NCBI GenBank assembly: GCA_002238415.1
Contig: MPMI01000009.1
Coordinates: 1 to 64,000, forward strand
Direction: 5' to 3'
Source of the DNA: Desulfurellaceae bacterium bin18
GTDB lineage: Bacteria; Desulfobacterota; Binatia; Bin18
Length of the DNA: 64,000 bases
Shown here: one piece after another, positions 51,418 through 60,337 of the stretch
Layout of the letters: each line of letters opens with the position of its first letter
Numbering within the stretch: position 1 is the stretch's first letter
Position numbers and translations under genes: made by a program
The notes under the pieces: model-generated
Databases searched by the model: none
Told to the model about the DNA's origin: nothing
The model's input: the letters and a program-made list of their open reading frames with translations, nothing else

Positions 51418-52803
51418 TTACGGCTCAGTCTTCACCAGGCGAAAATCGCCTTTGACGGCATTTCGGTACAAATTAATCTGCCCAATATGCCGCGCGCGGC
51501 CTTCCTCGTCCGTGACGCCCAGCCCTTCCTCCGGGGCGAGGCAGAGCACACCAATTTTTCCGATCTGCGTATTGTGGTGCACCCGATAGGCTGCCTCACC
51601 GGTCTCGGCCAGGGGATAGGTCTCTGACAGGAGGGGATGAATGGCGCGTTTGCAGACCAACCGATTCGCCTCCCAGGCTTCTCTGTAGTTGGCAAAGTGC
51701 GAGCCGATGATGCGCTTCTTGTTCATCCATAAATAGCGGTTGTCATACTCGTGATTGTAGCCGCTGGTGGAAGCGCAGGTGACGATCTGCCCCCCAGGGC
51801 GGGCAATAAAGACGCTCGCCGCAAAGGTTTCATGACCCGGATGCTCATACACCACATCCGGGTCTTCGCCGCCCGTCATATCCCGAATCTGCTTGCCAAA
51901 GCGCCGCAGTTCGCCCAGGTTTTGCGACCCGTCTTCATTCCAGAATTGGTAACCGTCTGCATTCCGGTCAATCACCCAGCGCGCGCCGATGGTTTCGCAT
52001 AACTTGACCTTGTCCTGGGATGACACCACACAGATGGGGAATGCGCCCGCGTTCAACACATACTGCAATGCAAAGCCGCCCAGCCCGCCAACCGCGCCCC
52101 AGATCAGGACGATATCGCCCTGTTTGATATGGGTACCGTTTTCGCTGACCAGCATACGATATGAGGTGGAGTTGACCAGCGGCATGGACGCCGACTCTTC
52201 CCAGGTAAGATGCGGCGGCTTGGGCATGAGCTGGTTGGCCCGGACAACAGCAATTTCAGCCAGAGCGCCAAAATTGGTTTCAAAGCCCCAGATGCGCTGG
52301 TCCGGGTCGAGCATGGAATCGTCGTGGCCGTCCGGGGCCTGCATGTCCACATAGTTGCAGTGAACGGTGACTTCGTCGCCCGGCTTGAACAGGTTCACCC
52401 CAGGCCCGACCTTCAACACCACCCCGGACGCGTCGCTGCCCAGGATGTGGTACGGCAGATTATGCCGGCTGTCCCACGGGCTTTTCTTGGCGTTTCGCTC
52501 CAGGAACAAAAACGTCGGCAGGGGCTCAAAGATGGCGCTCCAGACCGTATTGAAATTGATGCTGGAGGCCATGATCGCGACCAGGGCTTCGTTCGGGCCG
52601 ACCTCCGGTACCGACACTTGGTCAAGATGCAGGCTCTTTCTAGGATCTTTTTCCCAGGACTCAAGCCCCTCGAACATGTTCACGTCGTCTTTATGCGTGG
52701 TGACCGCCAGCATCGACTCTGGAAGCGGAAGCCCCTCAAAGTCTTCGGTTTTGGTCTGGCCATCCATGATGGCCTCACGAATGTTCTTCATTTCCATCGT
52801 CAT
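51418..52803 (-). CDS. ccr: Crotonyl-CoA carboxylase/reductase
   Basis: 461-residue member of the medium-chain dehydrogenase superfamily. SSINFNTVWSAIFEPLPTFLFL, HNLPYHILGSDASGVV, GFETNFGALAEIAVVRANQLMPKP and the NADPH motif WGAVGGLGGFALQY are all distinctive of Ccr. CO2-binding residues sit in the expected regions (Asn/Phe of NTVW, Glu in YEHPGHETF). It carboxylates crotonyl-CoA or longer enoyl-CoAs to ethylmalonyl-CoA-type products, used in the ethylmalonyl-CoA pathway or as polyketide extender units. It ends a minus-strand operon with CoA-transferase, TPP and FAD enzymes. Confidence 0.92.
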   Translation of the reverse strand: MTMEMKNIREAIMDGQTKTEDFEGLPLPESMLAVTTHKDDVNMFEGLESWEKDPRKSLHLDQVSVPEVGPNEALVAIMASSINFNTVWSAIFEPLPTFLFLERNAKKSPWDSRHNLPYHILGSDASGVVLKVGPGVNLFKPGDEVTVHCNYVDMQAPDGHDDSMLDPDQRIWGFETNFGALAEIAVVRANQLMPKPPHLTWEESASMPLVNSTSYRMLVSENGTHIKQGDIVLIWGAVGGLGGFALQYVLNAGAFPICVVSSQDKVKLCETIGARWVIDRNADGYQFWNEDGSQNLGELRRFGKQIRDMTGGEDPDVVYEHPGHETFAASVFIARPGGQIVTCASTSGYNHEYDNRYLWMNKKRIIGSHFANYREAWEANRLVCKRAIHPLLSETYPLAETGEAAYRVHHNTQIGKIGVLCLAPEEGLGVTDEEGRARHIGQINLYRNAVKGDFRLVKTEP

Positions 52804-52843
52804 GGTTATCTACTGCTCCTCCTCATATGATGCGTCGTTGGAA

Positions 52844-54460
52844 TCAGCAACGCGGATCGATTAACACACCCGGATTCAGCAGACCCTGCGGATCAAGGGC
52901 GGCTTTCGCAGCCTGAAGGGCGCTGGCGAAGAGGTCCGGGCGCTGCTTCTCATACTGCGGACGATGGGTCCGTCCGACGGAGTGATGATGTGTCACCGTG
53001 CCGCCATAGCGCACGACCGCCTCGGAAGCTGCGGTTTTGATCTCATGCCATTGCTCCAACTCGCTGCCTTTTTTGCCCATGCCGGTAAAGGTGAAATACG
53101 GCGCGGGACCGTCGGGATAGACATGGGTAAAGCGGCACGACAGCACGCCACCACCACACACCTCATCCAGCGCGCTTTGGACATCTCGCATCACGCCGGC
53201 GTGGAATTCGTGAAACCGATTCCACGGAATCGCGCTCTCGGTGGTGTCGAATATCGCGCCCATGGCCGCCATGGTCGAAAAGGCGTAGGGCATACGAATA
53301 AAGGCGTTACGCCAGTCGCCAACCGAGCCTCCCCGCCCTGTCGTTTCTCCACCGCCTTTAATCACGACCCCGTTGGGTGTCGTGCCGCCGAGGTCGGTGC
53401 AGCATTCAAGCGCGCGATTGATCCAGGCTTCGAGCGGATGGTCTGCAGACTCAAAGCCGAGCATGAGCAGGCTGCCGCCCGTACCATTGCCGACATTGTT
53501 CCGTTTGACCTCGGTCGGATCGAGAATGCGACAATTGGTGGGATACAGGCCCGACTGACTGAGCAAACGAATCGCCTCTACCCCATTCTCAAATTTTTCA
53601 AAGTGCACCGCGGTTGAGGCCCGATAGATCGGACGATGCTGCAAGCGCATCCAGGCTTCGGTAATGATACCCAGAATCCCCTCCGAGCCGATAAACATGC
53701 GGTCCGGGCTTGGACCGGCGCCCGACCCAGGCAGGCGACGCGAAGCGACAATCCCGTTCGGGGTAACGACTCGGGTGGACTCGACCAACTCGTCGATATG
53801 GGTGTACAGCGTGGCAAAATGCCCACCCGAGCGGGTGGCAATCCAGCCGCCCAGGGTCGAGAACTCAAACGACTGGGGGTAATGCCGCAGGGTATAGCCG
53901 TGCGGCTTGAGTTGGGCCTCAAGGGCCGGGCCGTACACACCGGCCTGAATGCGGGCCGCGCGTGAGGATTCATCAATCTCCAACACTTTGTCGAGATAGC
54001 GCAGGTCGATGGACACGCTCCCAGGGTAGGCGTCCCCCGTCGGAGGCTCGACGCCGCTGGTTACGCTCGATCCTCCGCCAAACGGAATAGCCGCAGCCCC
54101 TACCTCGTTGCACCAGTCTAAAACGGCCACCACGTCGTCCTCGGTCTTGGGAAAGGCCACCACATCGGGTGGGTTTGGAAAATCCAGACGGAAGGCCCGC
54201 ACAATATCGGGCAGGGCTTTGCCATAGGCATGGGCCGCGCGGTCGTAGGTTTCGGTCGAGCAGATGTTGGCAAGAGCCTCGGGCGGTGAGAGACGCGGCG
54301 TGCGGAGCTGGATGTCTTCAACGCGCGGCTCCGGGTCGAGGCTAAAATCGCTGGCTCCGACGCTCTCGGCAATGCCCTTGGCGATATTTTTTTTCTGTTC
54401 CGGGGTCGGCTGTTCGTCTTCAAAGCCCCAGCCCCAAATAGTGGTTCGACGCTGTGTCAT
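52844..54460 (-). CDS. FAD-binding oxidase, alkylglycerone-phosphate-synthase-like
   Basis: 538-residue VAO/PCMH-type flavoprotein. The FAD motif PFGGGSSVTSGVEP lies about residue 126-139. The C-terminal THHHSVGRTHRPQY is the His-loop typical of alkyl-DHAP synthases (AGPS), and GQxxY-like substrate residues precede it. It may make an ether lipid precursor by replacing acyl with alkyl, or oxidise a 2-hydroxyacid. Neighbours are a TPP enzyme 15 nt upstream and Ccr 41 nt downstream. An ether-lipid role would be notable in this context, but the assignment is by motif only. Confidence 0.82.
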   Translation of the reverse strand: MTQRRTTIWGWGFEDEQPTPEQKKNIAKGIAESVGASDFSLDPEPRVEDIQLRTPRLSPPEALANICSTETYDRAAHAYGKALPDIVRAFRLDFPNPPDVVAFPKTEDDVVAVLDWCNEVGAAAIPFGGGSSVTSGVEPPTGDAYPGSVSIDLRYLDKVLEIDESSRAARIQAGVYGPALEAQLKPHGYTLRHYPQSFEFSTLGGWIATRSGGHFATLYTHIDELVESTRVVTPNGIVASRRLPGSGAGPSPDRMFIGSEGILGIITEAWMRLQHRPIYRASTAVHFEKFENGVEAIRLLSQSGLYPTNCRILDPTEVKRNNVGNGTGGSLLMLGFESADHPLEAWINRALECCTDLGGTTPNGVVIKGGGETTGRGGSVGDWRNAFIRMPYAFSTMAAMGAIFDTTESAIPWNRFHEFHAGVMRDVQSALDEVCGGGVLSCRFTHVYPDGPAPYFTFTGMGKKGSELEQWHEIKTAASEAVVRYGGTVTHHHSVGRTHRPQYEKQRPDLFASALQAAKAALDPQGLLNPGVLIDPRC

Positions 54461-54474
54461 GCTGCCTCCTTGCG

Positions 54475-56106
54475 CTAATACTTCCCAAACGGGGGTTCCT
54501 GAATGGTCATTTGATACTCGATGAGATGCATCTCTCCAGAGGCGAGTGTCCGGTCCAGGGCCGATTGGAGCTCTGCCGGAGACTGGACGCGCGTTGCCGG
54601 GACGCCGAAGGCTGAGGCGAAGGCCAGGAAGTCCGGATTTGTCAGTTGAGCCTGATATGCCTCTTGATACGCGGTCCGCTGCAAATAACCGATCACCCCA
54701 AACGCATCATCGTTGACGACAACAAGTGGAAAGCCAACATTGTGGCGCACGCACGTGGCCAATTCCTGTGCCGTGTAAAGAAAGCCTCCGTCGCCGATCA
54801 GGCCGACAACCGGGGTATCCGGCCGCGCTATCTTGACGCCAATGGCCGCTGGAAAACTGAATCCGAGCAGACCGGAGCCTTTGGCCCCGATGACCCCATT
54901 CGCCTGATAAGACGGATAAAAATACTCCGCCCAATAGCCAAGCTGGGTGTTATCGACCACCAGGGCGCTGTCTCGTGGTAGTACGGCCCGAATCGCCTTG
55001 AGCGACTGAATTTCCGGACGCTCTTGGGCAAGTCTCTCGATCTCCGCATCCGCCTGCTGCCGCCACGCCGCGGTCCGTTCCTGGCGCGGACCGGTGTAGG
55101 GCTCTCCTTCGAGTTGATTGCGCAGCGCGCGGGTAATGGCGCCAATATCTCCGACCAGCGGCAGCGCGGCCGGATAATTTTTGCTGATCCAGCGCTCGTC
55201 CCAATCGACATGAATCAACTGTTCGGGCAGGACCAAGCCGCGGCGTTTGGCATCGACCTCACGCAGCCGGGAACCAATCACGACTGCCGCATCACAGCCG
55301 GGCACGATGTCTTTGACCACCAGTTTGCGCGCGGCATTGCCGAAGGCCAGGGCGTGATCTTCCGGGACCACGCCTTTGCCCGGCGTGTTGGTGATGACGG
55401 GTGCGCATAGGGTCTCGGCCAAGGCTTGAACATCTCCGGCCAAGTCTCCGGAAACACTCGCCCGGGCCGCGTCCGTCCCCGCCAGAATGAGAGGCTGCTT
55501 TGCCTTGCGCAAAATGGCGACCGCCTCGTCAAGCCGGGGGGGCAACGGCGGAGGGGCTGGAGTGCCGTTCGGTGGTGTCGGAGTTCCCGCAGGTGCGTCT
55601 CCAGCCATCAGGTCGGTGGGGACTTCCAAACACACCGGGCCGGGCCGGCCGGCCTGAGTCAGGGCGATGGCGCGCTTGGCGGCCGCATACAAATCATCAC
55701 CCGTCCGGGGAATAATCACCTCTTTAGTAATGGTCCGAAAGAGAGACGTTTGTTCTTCCAGTTCGTGCAGGACGCCCAAACCTTTGCCGATCTTGGCGGC
55801 GTCGATATTGGTCGTAATCATCAGAACCGGCGAGCAACTGCCCCAGGCTTCTTGCAGGGCCGAAACCGTAAAGCCCGCGCCCGGACCGGTTGACGAAACA
55901 ATAACGCCCAGTCCGCCGCTCGCCCGGGCATAACCGTCCGCCATATGGGTGGCGCCAGCTTCGTGCCGACAGCCAATATGCCGAATCGAGGGCTCGTGGC
56001 GTAAGGACTCGTACAGGCCGATATTATGAATGCTGGGGATACCAAAAATGGTCGAGACACCGGCCTCTTTCAGGGCCAGAACGATGCCATCGGCTCCTCG
56101 GGGCAT
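54475..56106 (-). CDS. Thiamine-pyrophosphate-dependent enzyme, acetolactate synthase-like
   Basis: 543-residue TPP enzyme. The activating Glu is in IGCRHEAGATHMADGYARASGG (residues 42-63). The TPP/Mg motif is GDGGFLYTAQELATCVRHNVGFPLVVVNDDAFG (about 437-469), with D-G and N-D ligands. The central domain lacks obvious FAD-dependence. It decarboxylates a 2-oxo acid or makes a C-C bond. It begins MPRGADGIVLALKEAGV; no Shine-Dalgarno alternative was preferable. Part of the Ccr operon; substrate unknown. Confidence 0.88.
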   Translation of the reverse strand: MPRGADGIVLALKEAGVSTIFGIPSIHNIGLYESLRHEPSIRHIGCRHEAGATHMADGYARASGGLGVIVSSTGPGAGFTVSALQEAWGSCSPVLMITTNIDAAKIGKGLGVLHELEEQTSLFRTITKEVIIPRTGDDLYAAAKRAIALTQAGRPGPVCLEVPTDLMAGDAPAGTPTPPNGTPAPPPLPPRLDEAVAILRKAKQPLILAGTDAARASVSGDLAGDVQALAETLCAPVITNTPGKGVVPEDHALAFGNAARKLVVKDIVPGCDAAVVIGSRLREVDAKRRGLVLPEQLIHVDWDERWISKNYPAALPLVGDIGAITRALRNQLEGEPYTGPRQERTAAWRQQADAEIERLAQERPEIQSLKAIRAVLPRDSALVVDNTQLGYWAEYFYPSYQANGVIGAKGSGLLGFSFPAAIGVKIARPDTPVVGLIGDGGFLYTAQELATCVRHNVGFPLVVVNDDAFGVIGYLQRTAYQEAYQAQLTNPDFLAFASAFGVPATRVQSPAELQSALDRTLASGEMHLIEYQMTIQEPPFGKY

Positions 56107-56124
56107 GGACCCTCCCTTCCGAAT

Positions 56125-57312
56125 CTACTTGATCACACCCTTGTGTTTCAGTTGCTCCACCTCATCGCCGCTCACGCCCATCTCCTGCAATATCTCCCAG
56201 GTATGCTGACCCAGGGTCGGAGGGGCGAGGCGCACGGCGCCCGGTGTTTTCTTGAGCTTGGCCGGAATACCGCTAACTTTGAGGGGACCGATCCGCGCAT
56301 GGTCCACCTCGACCGCCATGTTGTTATGCCGGACTTGGGGGTCGGCAAAGGTTTCGTGCAAGGTGTTCACCGGCGCGGCCATCACGTCCGCTGCACTCAA
56401 GCGCTGCATCATGTCATCTACGTCTCTTTTGGCAAATTCGGCCTGTAACGCCGCATTGAGGGCGGCTTCGTGTTGCAGGCGAAGCTCTCCGGTCTCAAAG
56501 CGCGGGTCCGCCATCAGGTCCTCACGTTCGATCGCGCGGCAGATATTATGGAAGAATTTGTTATTAAAAGAGGCAATCTGAATGTCCCGACCATCCTTGC
56601 ACCTGAAGGTTCCGTAGGGCGCATAAAACGGACTGGCATTCCCGACGCGCGGCTGGATGTACTGACTGAGAAAGAATTGGCCGACCTGGGACGGCTGGAC
56701 GTGGATCAGCCCGTCCATCAGACACAACTCAATCTGCTGGCCAATGCCCTGTTGCTCGCGGGTCCACAGGCCGACCATGGCGGCAAAGGCGACCAGATTG
56801 GCACAGGTAGCGTCGGCGATAGCCGGCCCGGCCTTCAGGGGCTTGCCGTCCCGCTCTCCGGTAACGCTCATAAAGCCGGTCAGCGCCTGGGCCAGGGGGT
56901 CAATGCCCGGCCGGCCGCCATACGGTCCGTCCTGGCCAAAGGCGCTGACCGAGATGCAGATGATTTTGTCGTTATACTTGCACGTTTCTTCGTATGTCAC
57001 CCCTAGCTTGGCTTTGGCTTGAGGGCGGAGGTTGTCGACAATAATGTCGGCCGTTCGGACCAGCCGGAAATACAGGGCTTTGCCCTCCGGCTGGGTCAGG
57101 TCAAGCACCAGGCCGCGTTTATTGCGGTTAATCCCGACATAAAAGCCGCTGTCATTCTCGACCTTGGGACCAATAGCACGGGATTCATCCCCATAGGGGG
57201 GCTCGATTTTAATCACGTCCGCACCCATATCGCCCAACATGGTCGCTCCATACGGACCAGCCAACATGCTGGCGATATCCAGCACGCGAATCCCTTGCAG
57301 CGGCAGTGCCAT
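56125..57312 (-). CDS. CaiB/BaiF CoA-transferase
   Basis: 395-residue family III CoA-transferase. VLDIASMLAGPYGATMLGDMGADVIKIE, YVGINRNKRGLVLDLTQPEG and the catalytic Asp in GQQIELCLMDGLI about residue 192-204 are present. SAFGQDGPYGGRPGIDPLAQALTG is also typical. It is the first gene of the operon reading through TPP, FAD and Ccr genes, and may activate the acid that Ccr or the other enzymes process. GGAGGCACC precedes the ATG. Confidence 0.92.
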   Translation of the reverse strand: MALPLQGIRVLDIASMLAGPYGATMLGDMGADVIKIEPPYGDESRAIGPKVENDSGFYVGINRNKRGLVLDLTQPEGKALYFRLVRTADIIVDNLRPQAKAKLGVTYEETCKYNDKIICISVSAFGQDGPYGGRPGIDPLAQALTGFMSVTGERDGKPLKAGPAIADATCANLVAFAAMVGLWTREQQGIGQQIELCLMDGLIHVQPSQVGQFFLSQYIQPRVGNASPFYAPYGTFRCKDGRDIQIASFNNKFFHNICRAIEREDLMADPRFETGELRLQHEAALNAALQAEFAKRDVDDMMQRLSAADVMAAPVNTLHETFADPQVRHNNMAVEVDHARIGPLKVSGIPAKLKKTPGAVRLAPPTLGQHTWEILQEMGVSGDEVEQLKHKGVIK

Positions 57313-57486
57313 TGGTGCCTCCTTCCCGTGTTGTCAACGTTCTCAGCACGACGCCTTGGCGCAGACGCTAGCATACCGCACCCGGAATGCCAAAGGCGGG
57401 AGGGCTGCCGGCGGAGTTGAGGGGTAGGCCGGATGTGGTTTTTTTGCTATGCCCGAGCAAATCTATCCCAGAAGGAGGGAAATCGT

Positions 57487-57783
57487 ATGCCGCTCTATTT
57501 GGATGAGATATATTGGGAGCCATCCCGGACCAAGGAGGTCCATAACATGTTCAAGGGGGTCTTAAGCGGGGAGACCGGCTTTCCTGAGGGGGTCACGCTG
57601 AAAGCCGGACCCTGGGCCTCGAACGAAGAGGCGAAGATGGTGCTGGTTCTGGATATCCAAGATCATGCCAAGACCTTCACTACCTTTTCGACCCTCGTTG
57701 CCCAGGGCCTGATCACCAAACGCCGCCTCACGCCGATTGTCGAGTGGAGTGGCATGGACGGTGTGGTGAACAATCTCTCATAA
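57487..57783 (+). CDS. Small hypothetical protein
   Basis: 98-residue protein with GAAGGAGGG before ATG 57487. MPLYLDEIYWEPSRTKEVHNMF, GVTLKAGPWASNEEAKMVLVLDIQDHAKTF and TPIVEWSGMDGVV look like a compact alpha+beta (ferredoxin-like dimer) fold, similar in outline to DUF3303-type proteins. No catalytic motif is seen. Divergent from the Ccr operon. Confidence 0.7.
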   Translation: MPLYLDEIYWEPSRTKEVHNMFKGVLSGETGFPEGVTLKAGPWASNEEAKMVLVLDIQDHAKTFTTFSTLVAQGLITKRRLTPIVEWSGMDGVVNNLS

Positions 57784-57867
57784 GGGAGAAGCGGGGAGGG
57801 GGCTGCCTCTCCAGGTGCCTCAGACCTCCTTCCCGAGCCCACTGCATAACAGATTAGTTACTCAGCA

Positions 57868-58446
57868 ATGCCCGCTTCCCATCTCCCTGATCGCCCGCGT
57901 GCTATCACCGTCTACTGCGCGTCAAGCAAACGTTGTCCGCAGGTGTATCTGGACGTGGCGGCTGAATTGGGCCAACTGCTGGCGCAGCGCGACTACACCT
58001 TAATCTATGGTGGCGGCAATACCGGCCTGATGGGAGCCGTGTCCCAGTCCACGTTGGCCGCCGGCGGGCGGGTGGTTGGTGTGATCCTGACGCGCTTTCT
58101 CGAAGACGGCTACGGACAGGCCGGGCATGAAATGCATACCGCCGATGATATGCGCAGCCGGAAGCAGGGCCTGGATGAACGTGGGGACGCGTTTATCGCC
58201 CTGCCGGGCGGGTTTGGGACATTAGAGGAAGTTCTTGAGGTGATCTCCCTGAAGCAGCTCGGCTTTCACTCCAAGCCGGTTATTCTGGTGAATACCAACG
58301 GCTATTTCGACGGCCTGTTGCAGCAATTCGAGCGCGGCTTTGCCGAAGCGCTCATCAACCAGAAATTCCGCGGTCTCTACACCGCGGTCTCCACTCCGCA
58401 GCAAGCCCTGGCGTGTATCGAGCAGGAACTGGCCGGGCAGCAATAG
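57868..58446 (+). CDS. LOG family protein (TIGR00730, cytokinin-riboside phosphoribohydrolase-like)
   Basis: 192-residue Rossmann-like protein. YGGGNTGLMGAVSQSTLAAGGRVVGV and the active-site pair M-R-S-R-K with PGGFGTLEE are the LOG hallmarks. It probably hydrolyses nucleoside 5'-monophosphates to base and ribose-5-phosphate; 'lysine decarboxylase' is an older misnomer. Complete length. No good ribosome-binding site is visible immediately before ATG 57868. Confidence 0.92.
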   Translation: MPASHLPDRPRAITVYCASSKRCPQVYLDVAAELGQLLAQRDYTLIYGGGNTGLMGAVSQSTLAAGGRVVGVILTRFLEDGYGQAGHEMHTADDMRSRKQGLDERGDAFIALPGGFGTLEEVLEVISLKQLGFHSKPVILVNTNGYFDGLLQQFERGFAEALINQKFRGLYTAVSTPQQALACIEQELAGQQ

Positions 58447-58521
58447 AGTACGTTGCAAGCCGGGGGTGGATGGTTGTTGTGATGCTGCGGACTTCGTGAG
58501 TTGCCTCAGTCCGCGATAGAA

Positions 58522-58884
58522 CTACAACCCCAAGGCCAATCGTAACCGCTGATTGACTTCATCAAGGAGCGGTTGCCCAATTTCTCCTAGCTGGCGCAGC
58601 ACAAGGGATTTTTGAAGCAAGGCTAATTTGTGTGCTCTCAACGCAGAGCGGCGCTTCAAGCCTGTTTTGGGAAAAAAAGAATGCTCGGCATCCAGGACAA
58701 GATCGGTCGGAAGAAGGTCTTCGGGGATTGAGGATGAGATAAAGAGGCAGAGGACATCATCAAGACGAGGTAGTAGAAAATCAGGTGTCAAAACGAGTGC
58801 GGGTCGAACCTTTGCTCCGGCCAGGTTCGTAAACGGATAGCGTATCAGAACTACGCTTCCTCGTTTGACGGGGGACTGGGCCAC
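58522..58884 (-). CDS. MazF/PemK-type mRNA interferase toxin
   Basis: 120-residue toxin. RGSVVLIRYPFTNLAGAKVRPALVLTPDF is the conserved N-terminal beta-barrel of MazF/PemK toxins, with the catalytic Arg in K-x-R-P-A. It cleaves mRNA at short sequences. It overlaps the end of the antitoxin gene by 34 nt and is translated downstream of it. Confidence 0.85.
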   Translation of the reverse strand: MAQSPVKRGSVVLIRYPFTNLAGAKVRPALVLTPDFLLPRLDDVLCLFISSSIPEDLLPTDLVLDAEHSFFPKTGLKRRSALRAHKLALLQKSLVLRQLGEIGQPLLDEVNQRLRLALGL

Positions 58885-59114
58885 TGCACTGCCTCTCCAT
58901 CATCCGGGGAATAAATATCCTCTTCCTCTTCGAGCCACTCAAAGCTTCCTGCCGAAGCAACAAGCTCGGTGAGTTCTTGGACTGAAAGATCGTTCGTGAG
59001 GAGCTGCGGCTGCTGTAGTTTACGACGAGCGAGAATGAAAGCCGCAAAGGTTTCGACCTGTGCCTGTTCTTGAGGCGTTAATTCTTTGAGCAACTGAGGT
59101 AGTCTTTGGAGCAT
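58851..59114 (-). CDS. Antitoxin partner of MazF-type toxin (DUF2281-like)
   Basis: 87-residue protein. The N-terminal helices LPQLLKELTPQEQAQVETFAAFILARRK resemble DUF2281-type antitoxins, and the tail is very acidic (EWLEEEEDIYSPDDGEAV), as expected for the toxin-neutralising part. Gene order antitoxin-toxin with 34-nt overlap supports a type II pair. GGAG-type site before the ATG. Confidence 0.75.
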   Translation of the reverse strand: MLQRLPQLLKELTPQEQAQVETFAAFILARRKLQQPQLLTNDLSVQELTELVASAGSFEWLEEEEDIYSPDDGEAVQWPSPPSNEEA

Positions 59115-59182
59115 GGCAAAAACTCCTACGCCCCATTGTAATGAAAAGTGAGAAGATTGGAATGGGCGTAAGATATGATGCG

Positions 59183-60205
59183 CTACCTGCCCCGAAACGC
59201 AGGTAGGACTTCCTTGGCAAACAGCTCCAACGAGCGCGTGGCCTTTTGCGGGTCAAGCCCCGGGAGTTGTGTACCCAGCACAAAATGGGTGCAGTGAAAA
59301 CGCTGGCGGAACTTTTCCATTTTGCGGGCGACCTGGTCTGGGGTGCCGATCATGGCGGCCCGGCCAAAGCCTGAGTCACGGAGTTGGCTAGCGTGGGTGA
59401 ACTGCCAGCCGTCTGCGTCGCCCGGTGCGTCGTTGGCTTCGGCCAGGATGATGCCGTAGTACTGCATGGAATAGTGCAGATGCTCCTGGACATCTTCCCA
59501 AGCCTGGTCCTCATTCTCGGCGACGTAGACCATCCGGATTTGTCCGATGTTGAAATCAGCCGGGTCATAGCCGTTTTCTCTCAGGGTCTGGATATAGAGC
59601 GGGGCGGGGTCCGGACCGATCGTTGCCATGAGATGACAGCCCATTTGGGCCACGCGTCGAATCGCCTTGTCGGCCCGCGCGCCAATCCACAGCGGAATAT
59701 GCGGTTGCTGGACCGGCCTCGGAGAGAGCGTCAGGTCGCTGACCTGCGTAAAGCGGCCTTCGAACGTCACATTTTCTTCAGTCCATAGGCGGCGGACCAA
59801 TTCGACGCCTTCGGCCAAACGAGCTGAACGTTCTGTGCGTGGGATATGCAGAGCCTGAAACTCGCCCGCGGCATAGCCCTGCCCGGCACCCAGATCAAAG
59901 CGCCCGTTTGACCAGATATCGATGCAGGTCGTGTCTTCGGCCACCCGGACCGGATGCTGAAACGGCATCAGCAGGATATAGGTCCCGATCCGGATGCGGC
60001 TCGTTCGCGTGGCAATGGCTGCGGCGGTCTGCAGGCTGGACGGATTATAGCCGTCTTCGGTGAAGTGATGTTCCGCCAGCCAGACGTTGTCATAGCCCAG
60101 CTCTTCAGCCCGAACGATTTGATTGAGCATGGCGTGATACAGCTCCGGATATGGGCGGTGCCATTGGGCTGGATTGCGGAAGTCGTGGATAATGCCGAAT
60201 TTCAT
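59183..60205 (-). CDS. LLM class oxidoreductase
   Basis: 340-residue luciferase-like enzyme. DNVWLAEHHFTEDGYNPSSLQ at 39-59, TYILLMPFQHPVRVAEDTTCIDIWSNGRFDLGAGQGY and LWIGARADKAIRRVAQMG match the paralogue at 25538-26560 almost position for position. AGGAGTACTTGC precedes the ATG. It diverges from the 2-hydroxyacid dehydrogenase at 60338. Confidence 0.9.
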   Translation of the reverse strand: MKFGIIHDFRNPAQWHRPYPELYHAMLNQIVRAEELGYDNVWLAEHHFTEDGYNPSSLQTAAAIATRTSRIRIGTYILLMPFQHPVRVAEDTTCIDIWSNGRFDLGAGQGYAAGEFQALHIPRTERSARLAEGVELVRRLWTEENVTFEGRFTQVSDLTLSPRPVQQPHIPLWIGARADKAIRRVAQMGCHLMATIGPDPAPLYIQTLRENGYDPADFNIGQIRMVYVAENEDQAWEDVQEHLHYSMQYYGIILAEANDAPGDADGWQFTHASQLRDSGFGRAAMIGTPDQVARKMEKFRQRFHCTHFVLGTQLPGLDPQKATRSLELFAKEVLPAFRGR

Positions 60206-60337
60206 GCAAGTACTCCTCCGTGCTGCCGTGTCGCATATTTGGACTGGGCTGTCCAGTCAACGTGGGGCTCTCTATTTCCTGCTTCCATAGGCATACGATT
60301 CTCTTTCGTGGTAAGACCGCTGGAGAGGGAGGTCTTG

